Below are positions 56,225-64,000 of a DNA stretch of 64,000 nt, piece by piece. The translations under genes were made by a program, and so were the position numbers. Location: NCBI RefSeq assembly GCF_001719125.1, contig NZ_CP017006.1, forward strand, positions 1,550,001 to 1,614,000. The letters run 5' to 3'. Within the stretch, counting starts at the first letter, position 1. Each line of letters opens with the position of its first letter. Below the pieces are notes generated by a model. That model was given only the letters and a program-made list of their open reading frames with translations. It was not told the DNA's origin and did not search any database. This DNA is from Sulfolobus sp. A20 (lineage in GTDB: Archaea > Thermoproteota > Thermoprotei_A > Sulfolobales > Sulfolobaceae).

Positions 56225-56265
56225 CTTCCTCATCGCCCTAAAGAGTGAGGTTTGTCATTCTTTCA
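56221..56265 (-). repeat. IS200/IS605-type right-end hairpin overlapping a stop codon
   Basis: Plus-strand order GTGACTTCCTCATC, GCCCTAAAGAGTGAGG, TTTGTCATTCTTTCATG. The GTGAC end includes the TGA stop of the FAH gene, so the transposon scar lies exactly at the gene's end. Confidence 0.62.
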
Positions 56266-56352
56266 TGATTAAAGTTTTTAAAAAGCGTTTTTTATGGGAA
56301 AGACTTATTATATGTTGTAAGATAAATCATACTTGTTTTATGGGTGAATTTT

Positions 56353-57645
56353 TTGAAAAAATATGATGTAATCATAATCGGTGGAGGGCATAATGGTTTA
56401 ATAGCGTCAATTTATCTGGCTATGAACGGCTTGAAAACAATTGTTTTAGAAAGAAGGGAAAAATTGGGAGGTATGGCAGATACAGATGAGTACAAAGGAG
56501 TTAAGTTCTCTAAAGCAGCTTATGTATTGGGACTTTTACCGGATAAAATAAAAACTGAAATCTCAGTAGACTTTCCTACTATTAATTCAGATTATATAGA
56601 AATTTTTGTTACTGAAAGAAAAAATATAATAAAGGTTTGGAGAGAAAAGGAAAAGAGGATAAAGGAATTTGAGAAGATTGGAGAGAAAAACTATAGAAAA
56701 TTAGATGATTTCATATTAGATTCTAAAAGGTTACTAGAGGAAAGATTTACGTATGTTACGAGACCACCTACTATTGAGGAAGTTAAGGAAAGTAATAGTA
56801 TGTTATTGGAGGAGACTGAGAAAGTTTTAAGAGAGTATTTAGATAATTTCGAGGAATTGTATCCAATATTCTCTTATGATTTCATACTTAATATGCCAGC
56901 ATATCTATTCATTTACTTTTTCTCAACACAATGGAAAATCGTGAAAGGAGGTATGGGAACTGTAGGTAGAGTATTAGCTAATAGGGCAAGGGAATTAGGA
57001 GTAGACATTTTCACAAATTCCGAAGTCTCAGAGATATTAATAAAGGACAATTCTGTAAAAGGGGTAAAGCTCAGTAACGGGAAGATAATAGAGAGTAATA
57101 ACATAATATTTACTGGAAATCCAGTATTATTAGAAAAATTGACCAACAATGAAATCAAGATGGAACTACCATTGTATCGCGCAGGTTACGGTAGATATAA
57201 CATCATACTTAGGGATAACTTAAAAGTCAATGAACCATTAAAACCAGACTATTTTGACAGCCTAATAGTCTTACCTCAAGGAGAAATAACTCTTCCCTCA
57301 GCTGTAGATAATTCGTTGGGTGGTGACGTGATGACTTTAATGGGAAGTATTGAAGGATTAGAAGATTTCTTTCCGGATATAAAAGAAAAGACATTACATA
57401 TTGATAAGGTAAATTGGAAAGTCGTAGAAAGTTTGTACAATAATCCTGGAGGGAACCCTAACCATTTGCCTCTTTCCCTTATTTTTAACGATAGACCTAA
57501 GAAAGGATGGGGATATAGAACGCCAATAAAAGGATTGTATATTGGTGGATCTGGAGCTTATCCAGGTGGACAAGTCACTGGAGTTCCAGGTAGGAATGCA
57601 GCTTTTGCCGTTTTGGAAGATGTGAGGAAAAATATTAAATATTAA
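56353..57645 (+). CDS. FAD-dependent oxidoreductase, phytoene desaturase-like
   Basis: A flavoprotein of 430 residues with the dinucleotide fold YDVIIIGGGHNGLIASIYLA at the N-terminus and the ARREKLGGMADTD-like segment ERREKLGGMADTD, then GGMGTVGRVLANRARELG and the C-terminal GLYIGGSGAYPGGQVTGVPG of the phytoene dehydrogenase/ carotenoid oxidoreductase group. The substrate may be an isoprenoid or another hydrophobic compound. The frame extends to GTG 56344, but GGGTGA at 56342-56347 is a ribosome binding site well spaced for TTG 56353, which I choose. Confidence 0.85.
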   Translation: MKKYDVIIIGGGHNGLIASIYLAMNGLKTIVLERREKLGGMADTDEYKGVKFSKAAYVLGLLPDKIKTEISVDFPTINSDYIEIFVTERKNIIKVWREKEKRIKEFEKIGEKNYRKLDDFILDSKRLLEERFTYVTRPPTIEEVKESNSMLLEETEKVLREYLDNFEELYPIFSYDFILNMPAYLFIYFFSTQWKIVKGGMGTVGRVLANRARELGVDIFTNSEVSEILIKDNSVKGVKLSNGKIIESNNIIFTGNPVLLEKLTNNEIKMELPLYRAGYGRYNIILRDNLKVNEPLKPDYFDSLIVLPQGEITLPSAVDNSLGGDVMTLMGSIEGLEDFFPDIKEKTLHIDKVNWKVVESLYNNPGGNPNHLPLSLIFNDRPKKGWGYRTPIKGLYIGGSGAYPGGQVTGVPGRNAAFAVLEDVRKNIKY

Positions 57646-57649
57646 TAAG

Positions 57650-58756
57650 ATGAAACTGGAAAGGATGAAGAAAGGCATTAGGTCGAAAAGAAAAAGTTTA
57701 TTATTAGTTAGTTTATTGGCAACGTTAGTTCTAACGTCCTCATTTGCCTTACTATCTTACTCCTTACCTACTAATATTTTAGGGTTTTTACCCTTAGGCA
57801 CTACGATAAATTATAACATCTATGAAACTACTTCACGTATAGGTACTTACGTTACATTTAATATCAGTCTTAACTTGAAATGGAACGGAACAGCTTTTCA
57901 AGTAAGTGGAAAATCAGTAGTTCACACTATACCTCAAATAAATTCGAACACTACAATAGAAAACGTAAGTGGAGCTTATCCCTATCCATTAAGTATGTGG
58001 AGCTATATTGTTTCTGCGGGAACTCCTAACGGTTTCTTAGCGCCAAATCAAGTCTTCACCTCATATAACGGGATACCTGCAATAGAATTCACTGATTATA
58101 ATAATTACACGTATTTCTCATTACAATATATGATACCTTTAAAAAGCTACTACTACGTTAACCTAAATCCCCAATTAAACGTAACGTTCAGCTCACTAAT
58201 TGAGATGAAAAACGCAGATTTATCCTTTTACGTTGGCTCTTATAAGGTTTACAGTGTTTCATTCAATTATGCTTATGATAACTATCCCGTTACCTTGAAT
58301 TTTCTAGTAGCATCCCCTGATGCCGAGATTCACATAGTGAACTACTCTAATCTTTTAGGCTTTAACATAATAGGCAAAGATTTTGTAGCATTACTTGTTC
58401 CTATAACGACGTTCAATGACATGTTCGGTATCGGAAAATTCATCTATAATAATTCTGCTTATTTCGTAGCCTTCACTTATAACGCCACTTCAACATATTT
58501 TAATACGTCAAATCCCTTGGTAGGATCTTACATCCCTGGAACTAATTATTACATGATATCAGTACCAAGCTCAGCTAATCTCACCATAGTTTTCAACAAC
58601 TACTACACGCCAAAGATAAACGGAACTGTTATAAATCCTACTGCTACCGTGAGTACTGAAGACATTGGAAATACATTTTCTCCTCTCTATATAATCTCAG
58701 TAGTGATTATAGTAGCTATTGTATCATTTATAACGTATAAACTTAGAAGGAAATAA
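57650..58756 (+). CDS. Hypothetical surface protein with N- and C-terminal membrane helices
   Basis: A 368-residue protein with a basic N-terminus (KKGIRSKRK), a signal or anchor helix at about 16-36, a long beta-rich sequon-bearing domain and a C-terminal helix (about 343-363) ending in KLRRK. This is a type I surface protein layout. It begins 4 bases after the flavoprotein stop, so co-transcription is likely. Function unknown. Confidence 0.75.
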   Translation: MKLERMKKGIRSKRKSLLLVSLLATLVLTSSFALLSYSLPTNILGFLPLGTTINYNIYETTSRIGTYVTFNISLNLKWNGTAFQVSGKSVVHTIPQINSNTTIENVSGAYPYPLSMWSYIVSAGTPNGFLAPNQVFTSYNGIPAIEFTDYNNYTYFSLQYMIPLKSYYYVNLNPQLNVTFSSLIEMKNADLSFYVGSYKVYSVSFNYAYDNYPVTLNFLVASPDAEIHIVNYSNLLGFNIIGKDFVALLVPITTFNDMFGIGKFIYNNSAYFVAFTYNATSTYFNTSNPLVGSYIPGTNYYMISVPSSANLTIVFNNYYTPKINGTVINPTATVSTEDIGNTFSPLYIISVVIIVAIVSFITYKLRRK

Positions 58757-58782
58757 AGTGTAGTTTTACGATAAAAAATCTA

Positions 58783-58862
58783 AACTTCCTCTCCAAATAT
58801 AGTGAAGCTTTGCTTACTTTCCGACAATAAAATGTTGACCCTCGCCCTTCAATGCTGGGTAA
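58783..58862. repeat. Two decayed right-end hairpins facing each other
   Basis: At 58783-58822 the minus-oriented layout is weakly kept (AACTTCCTCTCC, AAATATAGTGAAGC, TTTGCTTACTTTCC). At 58834-58862 a plus-oriented copy reads GACCCTCGCCC, TTCAATGCTGGG, TAAAAG. The second is clearer. Confidence 0.45.
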
Positions 58863-58869
58863 AAGTTCT

Positions 58870-59145
58870 TATTTTCGGTAAAGGAATGTTATTGAGGGGA
58901 GGAAGATCCAAAAGGGGCTAAACTTGTGTATATCTCCTCCTTTAACACATATCTCCCAAGTCCCAAGGAGGGCTTCTTCACCCAAGGCATAGGGTCAATT
59001 TGGCTGAAGATGCAGCCAATGGTCTACTGCTGGACGAATGGGGTGAGTGCTAAGAGCCCATTAGCTATGAAGTGTTGAAGGTGGGAAACCTGTGAACCGC
59101 CCTAAGGTAACCTTCTGCATTTATAGCTGAGAGGGGTCAGTTCTC
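58870..59145 (+). mobile_element. Remnant of an IS200/IS605-type tnpB 3' end with right end (omega-RNA-like)
   Basis: A GC-richer stretch with no intact ORF. Its right part reads GAAGTGTTGAAGGTGGG, AAACCTGTGAACCGCC, CTAAGGTAACC, then a degraded hairpin ending AGAGGGGTCAG. This order is what I recall of the tail of Sulfolobus tnpB transposons, where the end of tnpB and the right end form the guide RNA scaffold. A decayed zinc-ribbon-like frame (SPKSQG for CPKCG, then AEDAANG) runs to a stop at about 59054. No tnpA or rest of tnpB is present. The remaining gap to 59385 holds one hairpin relic and no gene. Confidence 0.5.
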
Positions 59146-59260
59146 ACCTAGCCATCTCTCTCTTTATAAATTTCTGCCTTCATTTAATAAATAAAACCAT
59201 AAAATTTGTGTTATCTCAAGAGATTTCGAATCTTTTCATTATGCTTTAAGACAATAAACA

Positions 59261-59305
59261 CTCTGCCTTCTCGTCCTAAAGGGCGAGATTTTACTCATTT
59301 TGTAA
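59261..59305 (-). repeat. IS200/IS605-type right-end hairpin relic
   Basis: Plus-strand order CTCTGCCTTCTC, GTCCTAAAGGGCGAGA, TTTTACTCATTTTGTAA. The stem is nearly complete. It sits about 80 bases beyond the sucD stop codon. Confidence 0.63.
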
Positions 59306-59385
59306 AAACGTGAACATGAAGATAAAACCCAGAAAATTAAATGGAAAATGTTATGATGAGTATATAGGAGTTAATAAAAAAATTG

Positions 59386-60237
59386 TTATGATGATATTAA
59401 TTTAACTATATCGTATGGCGTGTTAGCTACTGGTATGCCAGCTTCTTTGAACGCCTTTATTTTACTTTCGAAAGTGCCCATTCCCATATAAACTACAGCT
59501 CCTGCATGTCCCATTCTTTTCTCCCTAGGAGCAGTCATTCCAGCTATGTAAGCAACTACCTTTTTCTTTATTTCTCCCTTCTTGTAAGCTTCAGCCAATC
59601 TCTCTTCCATAGTTCCTCCTATTTCACCTATTACAATTATCTTCTCAGTCTCAGGATCTTGATCAAATAATCTTACTACATCAAGTATAGAAGTGCCTAT
59701 TATAGGATCCCCTCCTATTCCTATAACAGTTGATTGTCCCATGCCATGATTCTTAATTAATTCTGAAACTTCATAGGTTAGTGTTCCAGACCTAGATACT
59801 ATCCCTATCTTACCTTTCTTGAATGATCTAGCCGGTAATATTCCTATCAACGTCTCTTCTGGCACTATGATTCCGGGGCAGTTTGGTCCAATTATCCTTG
59901 TACCTCTATTCTTACCATACTTAACTAACCTAGCCATATCTAACACTGGTATATGCTCAGTTATTATTACTAATACCTTAACACCAGCGTCTATTGCTTC
60001 ATACGCAGCATCTACTGCATATCTAGCTGGAACAAATATTATTGAAGCCTCAGCGTCATGTTCCTTCATTGCCTCTTTCATAGTATCGTAAACTGGAACT
60101 CCTTGAACTTCAGTACCACCTTTTCCGGGCGTAACTCCAGCTACTATCTTAGTACCATACCTCAGCATTTGTTGGGTATGGAATGAGCCTTCTTTTCCCG
60201 TTATACCTTGAACTATTACCTTAGTATTCTTGTTCAC
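59386..60237 (-). CDS. sucD: Succinyl-CoA synthetase, alpha subunit
   Basis: A 283-residue subunit of normal length. The CoA-binding Rossmann domain starts [20 protein letters not shown], shown here as [26 protein letters not shown] and [10 protein letters not shown] follow; the phosphorylated His is His244 in RMGHAGA. It forms succinate and NTP from succinyl-CoA in the citric acid cycle. The start is GTG at 60237, whose GTGA overlaps the sucC stop by 4 bases. Confidence 0.96.
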   Translation of the reverse strand: MNKNTKVIVQGITGKEGSFHTQQMLRYGTKIVAGVTPGKGGTEVQGVPVYDTMKEAMKEHDAEASIIFVPARYAVDAAYEAIDAGVKVLVIITEHIPVLDMARLVKYGKNRGTRIIGPNCPGIIVPEETLIGILPARSFKKGKIGIVSRSGTLTYEVSELIKNHGMGQSTVIGIGGDPIIGTSILDVVRLFDQDPETEKIIVIGEIGGTMEERLAEAYKKGEIKKKVVAYIAGMTAPREKRMGHAGAVVYMGMGTFESKIKAFKEAGIPVANTPYDIVKLISS

Positions 60238-61247
60238 GAGCGTACCGCATCACCTATCATTTTTAATACATCATCATATACGTTTATTCCATTTTTCCTT
60301 AATATCTCCTTTCCTTGTTCTTCATTCGTACCTAAAAGTCTTACGAATATAGGTTTTTTAACGATTTTTAGTGCATCAACTATTCCTAACGCTACCTCAT
60401 CACATCTAGTAATTCCACCGTAAATATTAATAACTATCTTCTTCACCCTGGGATTACTTCCAACCCTTACAACACTATCTTTAACGTGCTCCCTATTAGC
60501 TCCACCTCCTACATCTAAGAAGTCAGCTGGATTACCTCCGCTCAACTTCACTAAATCCATAGTAGCCATTGTTAAACCAGCGCCATTACCTATTATACCT
60601 ATATCTCCCTCTAATTCTACATACGTATCACGTGGTTCTTGTCTACCTAACTCTTTCAATAAATCCTCATGCCTATATAATGCATTATCCTCGAGAATTA
60701 CTTTAGAGTCTAAAGCTAATAATCTTCCATCATTCGTTAACGCTAACGGATTGATCTCGACTAATTCAGCGTCGTATTCCACGAACAGCTTATATAGCCC
60801 ATTAATAATTGGGGAGAGTCCCTTAACACCTAGATATTTTTCCGCCTCTACTATATCATAACTTCTTACACCCCTCTCTAAAGGTATAATTATTTTCTTC
60901 ACATCCTTAGCCTGTTCAACATCAATTCCACCTTCTCTCGACAACACTAGCATCGGTTCTCCGCTTTCTCTGTCTAGTAAAACTGAAGCGTAAAATTCTT
61001 TCTCATGTGGAACAAATTCTTCTATAAGGAATTTTTCAACTCCAAGTTTCTTTAACTCTAATATAGTATTATATACATCTTCAGTAACCCTTACTAACCC
61101 TCTCTTTCCCCTTGCACCCTCTAACAATTGCGATTTCACTACTGCTTTACCTTCCCACTTAATAGGTTCAGAAGTTACTACACCATTGGGTATAGGTATT
61201 CCAACCCTCTTAAAAAGAGCCTTACCCTCATATTCGTACAACTTCAT
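60234..61247 (-). CDS. sucC: Succinyl-CoA synthetase, beta subunit
   Basis: A 337-residue ATP-grasp subunit, somewhat shorter than bacterial SucC (about 388). It begins [36 protein letters not shown] is the nucleotide-binding loop and [10 protein letters not shown] the metal-binding region; [10 protein letters not shown] closes the domain. It is the first gene of the sucCD operon. A TATA box TTTAAA at 61272-61277 lies about 26 bases before the ATG, giving a leaderless mRNA. Confidence 0.96.
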   Translation of the reverse strand: MKLYEYEGKALFKRVGIPIPNGVVTSEPIKWEGKAVVKSQLLEGARGKRGLVRVTEDVYNTILELKKLGVEKFLIEEFVPHEKEFYASVLLDRESGEPMLVLSREGGIDVEQAKDVKKIIIPLERGVRSYDIVEAEKYLGVKGLSPIINGLYKLFVEYDAELVEINPLALTNDGRLLALDSKVILEDNALYRHEDLLKELGRQEPRDTYVELEGDIGIIGNGAGLTMATMDLVKLSGGNPADFLDVGGGANREHVKDSVVRVGSNPRVKKIVINIYGGITRCDEVALGIVDALKIVKKPIFVRLLGTNEEQGKEILRKNGINVYDDVLKMIGDAVRS

Positions 61248-61290
61248 AAGAGAATAGTCTATTCAGTGGAATTTAAACATTCCTATAATA
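61248..61290 (-). promoter_or_regulatory. sucCD promoter
   Basis: TTTAAA at 61272-61277, read on the minus strand, is placed so that transcription should start at or next to the sucC ATG. No ribosome binding site precedes the start, as expected of a leaderless gene. Confidence 0.55.
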
Positions 61291-61322
61291 TACTTAAATT
61301 TTGTAAAAGTACTTAAACATAC

Positions 61323-61991
61323 TTATTTCATCGCATAATTACATATATCCTTTAGGATACAATTATCACACTTTGGCTCCTTAAAACAAAACGCTCTTCC
61401 AACCGTTACTATACCCGCATGAAAAAGTTTATACTCAAAAATGCCTTTCCTTAGGTTATTTTCAACCATTGTTTTAACTTCTCTTTTATTATTCAATTCT
61501 CTACCAAATAATCTGGACAAAACTCTTTTCCCGTATTCTGAGGGAGGAAAATGCAATTTATGCCCAGCAAATAATAAAATAGAATCTGCTGTTTCCTCGC
61601 CTACACCATCTATACTTAGTAGAATATCCCTATCATACAACTTCTCTAGACTACCTAAGTCTATTGTTATCTTCGCTAAGTACTTTAATCTTTTAACCTT
61701 TGTTCTATAGAAATTAATACTTTTAAAGAGAGAATATAATTCTTCATCACTTGTCATATATAATTTTTCAAAATTAGTTAGTCCAACCTCTCTCATCGAT
61801 TGTATCACTCTCTTAACGTTTTCCCATCTAGACATTTGAACCAAAATAGCAGATATTATTATTTCTTCCGCACTCTTCAAACCGTCCCACCATTCATAAG
61901 AGTAAGGTGAAGAAACTATCCAGCCCTTCTTCCTTAATAATTCCTTCTCCTTAAGAAAAATGTCTAGCATTAGCTCAAAACTTTCTCTCAT
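61323..61991 (-). CDS. Endonuclease III-like HhH-GPD protein with 4Fe-4S cluster and altered active site
   Basis: A 222-residue helix-hairpin-helix protein of the endonuclease III superfamily. The hairpin LLSIDGVGEETADSIL spans residues 124-139, and four cysteines (202, 208, 211, 217) form the Fe-S site. The catalytic lysine of Nth (GVGxKTA) is replaced by Glu133. Where the catalytic Asp is expected (VDTH in Nth, VDKY in MagIII) the protein reads FPPSEY at 148-153, without Asp. It resembles the MagIII side of the family; it may be a monofunctional glycosylase using another acid, or a DNA-binding relative. Confidence 0.85.
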   Translation of the reverse strand: MRESFELMLDIFLKEKELLRKKGWIVSSPYSYEWWDGLKSAEEIIISAILVQMSRWENVKRVIQSMREVGLTNFEKLYMTSDEELYSLFKSINFYRTKVKRLKYLAKITIDLGSLEKLYDRDILLSIDGVGEETADSILLFAGHKLHFPPSEYGKRVLSRLFGRELNNKREVKTMVENNLRKGIFEYKLFHAGIVTVGRAFCFKEPKCDNCILKDICNYAMK

Positions 61992-62344
61992 ATTAATACA
62001 AACATTTCAACCAGTTTTAAGTTGATCTTTAAAGAGTATCTGAATACATCACAATGTCGGACAACAGTTTCATTCACTTCCATAAAATTTTATTCTAACT
62101 TATGTTTATGGATCTCGAGTAAATTATATTGATAACTGCACTGTATTCATACCGTCTTGAGTTTGATATGAGGTTATATTTATTTTACTCAATATTACCA
62201 TTTTAATATCAAATATACATATATTTGTAAGAAAGTTTTCTAAACAAGTTATTAAAGATCCTTAGATAGAATTTTTAAAATATTAAACTAAATATTTTGT
62301 TTTGGGAAAAAGTTTAAAGACGAGATTATACGCGATACTCTTTA
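61992..62344. other. Intergenic region with sulfocyanin promoter
   Basis: An AT-rich gap without a gene. At its right end TTTAAA at 62313-62318 lies about 27 bases before the sulfocyanin ATG, the expected spacing for a leaderless transcript. I see no further structure. Confidence 0.5.
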
Positions 62345-63049
62345 ATGAACACTACAGCATTAATCGCAATAGTAGTTGTAGTAGTAGTAATAGTAGCTGC
62401 AGTTGGAGCTTATCTAGCGTTATTCCATAAATCCTCTTCAACTATGATGATGACGACAACAAGTACTATGCTTCCTACAACAACCACTAGTACAACGTCA
62501 TCTACGACTACTACCACTACGACAACTAGTTCAGTAAAATTACCTCCAGGAGCTAGTGAATTGCCTTATAATCCTAATAATAAGACCGTATTTATCTATC
62601 TAGTAGTTTCCGTAACTGGACCTCAATTCAACTATAATGGAACCTCGTATGGACAAATGAAAATCTATGTTCCAGCCGGATGGAATGTAATGGTAATATT
62701 GACTAATGATCAACCCATACCTCATAACGCTAATATAGTGCTAAACGATACACTGACTCCTAATAGTCCTAACATAACTCAAGACGGTAAGATATTATTA
62801 TATGTTGGAGATAATCCCTCAGATTATTACTCTAATGGAGTACCTTCACAAGGTACAGCATCTGCAATGTTAACAAATATACAGCCTGGCTATTACTGGA
62901 TAGCTTGTGGAGTTTACTCTCATGCAGAAAGCGGAATGTGGGTAGACTTAATAGTTTCCAATTCCGTCTCGGTACCTTATTCCATTATAAGCAGTTCAGC
63001 GTCGACAACGACTTCTACCTCTACATCATCTCCACCTTCATGGGGATAA
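62345..63049 (+). CDS. soxE: Sulfocyanin-like blue copper protein
   Basis: A 234-residue membrane-anchored cupredoxin. A membrane helix (5-26) is followed by a Thr/Ser-rich linker (31-62) and a cupredoxin domain. Copper ligands appear as His126 (PIPHNANIVLND), Cys187, His192 and Met197 in IACGVYSHAESGMWVDLIV, the sulfocyanin pattern; a second Ser/Thr-rich tail ends the protein. Sulfocyanin carries electrons in the SoxM terminal oxidase of Sulfolobus. No sox oxidase genes are visible here, so this may be a paralog rather than the SoxM subunit. A membrane protein gene follows 8 bases on. Confidence 0.88.
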   Translation: MNTTALIAIVVVVVVIVAAVGAYLALFHKSSSTMMMTTTSTMLPTTTTSTTSSTTTTTTTTSSVKLPPGASELPYNPNNKTVFIYLVVSVTGPQFNYNGTSYGQMKIYVPAGWNVMVILTNDQPIPHNANIVLNDTLTPNSPNITQDGKILLYVGDNPSDYYSNGVPSQGTASAMLTNIQPGYYWIACGVYSHAESGMWVDLIVSNSVSVPYSIISSSASTTTSTSTSSPPSWG

Positions 63050-63057
63050 TCTAAGTT

Positions 63058-63879
63058 ATGAGAAAATTTTTATTTTTTACTTCATATCTTAAATATATGA
63101 TTAGATATGTGCTTGCTACTATTCTTATATTTTTATCGCTAGTAGCTTATTTCTCTAGTCATTCTGATACGTTACTATGGTCTACAATATCAACTATCTC
63201 ATTCTGGACGTCCATACTACTTTTACTGCCAAAATCATTTTACAGCTTTCTCCACAGGAGAATTGTGGCTTTTAAAACTCATAAAACATTGTGGGCAGTG
63301 ATTGGAGCTTACATGACATATCACGTAATTCTTTACTCCTTCTTCTTTTACCTATTATTGCCAGGATCAATAAAGGCATTAAGCTTTCAATTTACGTTTA
63401 ATGCTGGGATAGGTTATTCAATTCCTCCCTCTTTACCTTATTTCTTGCAATGGGTCTCGACAAGCCCAGCAATCTGGTTCTTCATAGGACCTTATGAGGG
63501 TGATATCATACCTTTTTCCACTATTATTGGAATTTTTTTAGCAATATTAATAGGATTAAACGTGATTGAAATAAAGGAACTTTGGGGATTATCAAGATAT
63601 AAGGCTAGTAAAGCTGTAGTCTTAGTTCCTTCTATTGGGGTGATTTCAGGTTCATCTTGTTGCGTATTTCTACCCAGTATTATTATGTACTCGATTGCGT
63701 TATCAATAACCGCTTTAACTTCAACTATATTGTCAATATTATCAAACTACGTTTATTTCGTCTTAGCGTATTACATGTTACCAGTAATCTCAGCAATAAT
63801 CTTATTTCATAACTTGGTAGTTACGGATAAATTATTAGGTAAGATTGCCAGAAAAGGAATAACTGGGAGAAGAGAATAA
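63058..63879 (+). CDS. Membrane protein encoded with sulfocyanin
   Basis: A 273-residue integral membrane protein with about seven helices. The segment GVISGSSCCVFLPSIIMYS near residue 200 has adjacent cysteines in a helix entry, which could bind metal or form a disulfide. It follows sulfocyanin after 8 bases and is probably co-transcribed. I do not recognise the family; a role in copper-protein maturation or electron transfer is inference only. Confidence 0.78.
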   Translation: MRKFLFFTSYLKYMIRYVLATILIFLSLVAYFSSHSDTLLWSTISTISFWTSILLLLPKSFYSFLHRRIVAFKTHKTLWAVIGAYMTYHVILYSFFFYLLLPGSIKALSFQFTFNAGIGYSIPPSLPYFLQWVSTSPAIWFFIGPYEGDIIPFSTIIGIFLAILIGLNVIEIKELWGLSRYKASKAVVLVPSIGVISGSSCCVFLPSIIMYSIALSITALTSTILSILSNYVYFVLAYYMLPVISAIILFHNLVVTDKLLGKIARKGITGRRE

Positions 63880-63924
63880 TCTTAAATGAAAAGGCTTTTA
63901 TTGATATACATGAAAGAATAGATT

Positions 63925-64000
63925 GTGGAATGTGAAGAAGTAGCAAGAATGTTATTATCTTCCACTCATGCTATAGTGTTTACGGGGGCGGGAATAAGCA
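63925..64000 (+). CDS. Sir2-family NAD-dependent deacetylase, N-terminus (cut by window end)
   Basis: The frame starts at GTG 63925, just after an in-frame TAG at 63919, and runs off the window. The 25 visible residues end in HAIVFTGAGIS, the NAD-binding signature of Sir2 deacylases. In Sulfolobus the enzyme deacetylates the chromatin protein Alba. Only the start of the gene is visible. Confidence 0.85.
   Translation, partial: MECEEVARMLLSSTHAIVFTGAGIS

Noticed and set aside
58870-59145. Possible SRP RNA, RNase P RNA or tRNA in the GC-rich block
   Set aside because: None of the conserved cores of these RNAs (SRP tetraloop region, RNase P CR motifs, tRNA T-loop) is visible; a tnpB-end remnant explains the sequence better.
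59340-59395. Possible C/D box small RNA (two ATGATGA runs)
   Set aside because: No D box CTGA is found at the right spacing on either strand, and the second run overlaps the sucD stop region.

Overview
The window is AT-rich archaeal DNA from a thermoacidophile of the order Sulfolobales, most like Saccharolobus/Sulfolobus (S. solfataricus or S. islandicus relatives). The basis is the gene content: a 420-residue glutamate dehydrogenase, a TreX/TreY trehalose pair, sulfocyanin, a Bat-type HTH regulator, a sedolisin, a DUF35/thiolase module and an ortholog of the CRISPR ring nuclease Sso2081. Many first genes of operons have a TATA box about 26 bases before the start codon (leaderless transcripts), while internal genes use GGTG-type ribosome binding sites. 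I see no tRNA, rRNA or CRISPR array, and no intact transposase.

Layout. 0-6 kb: a secreted protein, an MFS symporter with a translationally linked amidohydrolase, a methyltransferase and an acyl-CoA synthetase. 6-13 kb: VKOR, gdhA, a DHA2-type MFS exporter, an orphan ORF between transposon scars, and a LigB/DODA-type dioxygenase. 13-18.6 kb: an aromatic cluster (4-hydroxyphenylacetate 3-hydroxylase, VOC extradiol dioxygenase, flavin reductase, MFS transporter) with a divergent HTH regulator. 18.6-30.3 kb: an acyl-CoA module (two acyl-CoA synthetases, an acyl-CoA dehydrogenase, two thiolase-fold proteins, two DUF35 proteins) plus indolepyruvate ferredoxin oxidoreductase. 30.3-36.6 kb: peroxiredoxin, sedolisin, dienelactone hydrolase, phosphoesterase, ring nuclease and TenA-like protein. 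36.9-44.2 kb: a lone molybdenum hydroxylase large subunit and the FkbM-treX-treY operon. 44-59 kb: membrane proteins, a membrane-anchored AAA+ ATPase, DUF72, a flavoprotein reductase, an ABC exporter, an amidohydrolase/FAH pair and surface proteins. 59-64 kb: sucCD, an endonuclease III-like protein, sulfocyanin with a membrane partner, and the start of a Sir2 deacetylase.

How the parts may work together (inference): IorAB turns arylpyruvates from aromatic amino acids into aryl-acetyl-CoA; the 13-18 kb cluster hydroxylates and cleaves the ring of a phenolic acid; the acyl-CoA module shortens an acyl chain; succinyl-CoA synthetase and glutamate dehydrogenase link this to central metabolism. The most unusual element is the thiolase pair at 21.8-24.1 kb. 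Both proteins lack the thiolase nucleophile cysteine and the GHP histidine, and both are encoded next to DUF35 partners, an arrangement that recalls the actinobacterial Ltp2-DUF35 aldolases. The window also carries more than a dozen scattered hairpins that look like IS200/IS605 right ends, with no transposase, and an 18-bp perfect palindrome in the control region of the aromatic cluster.
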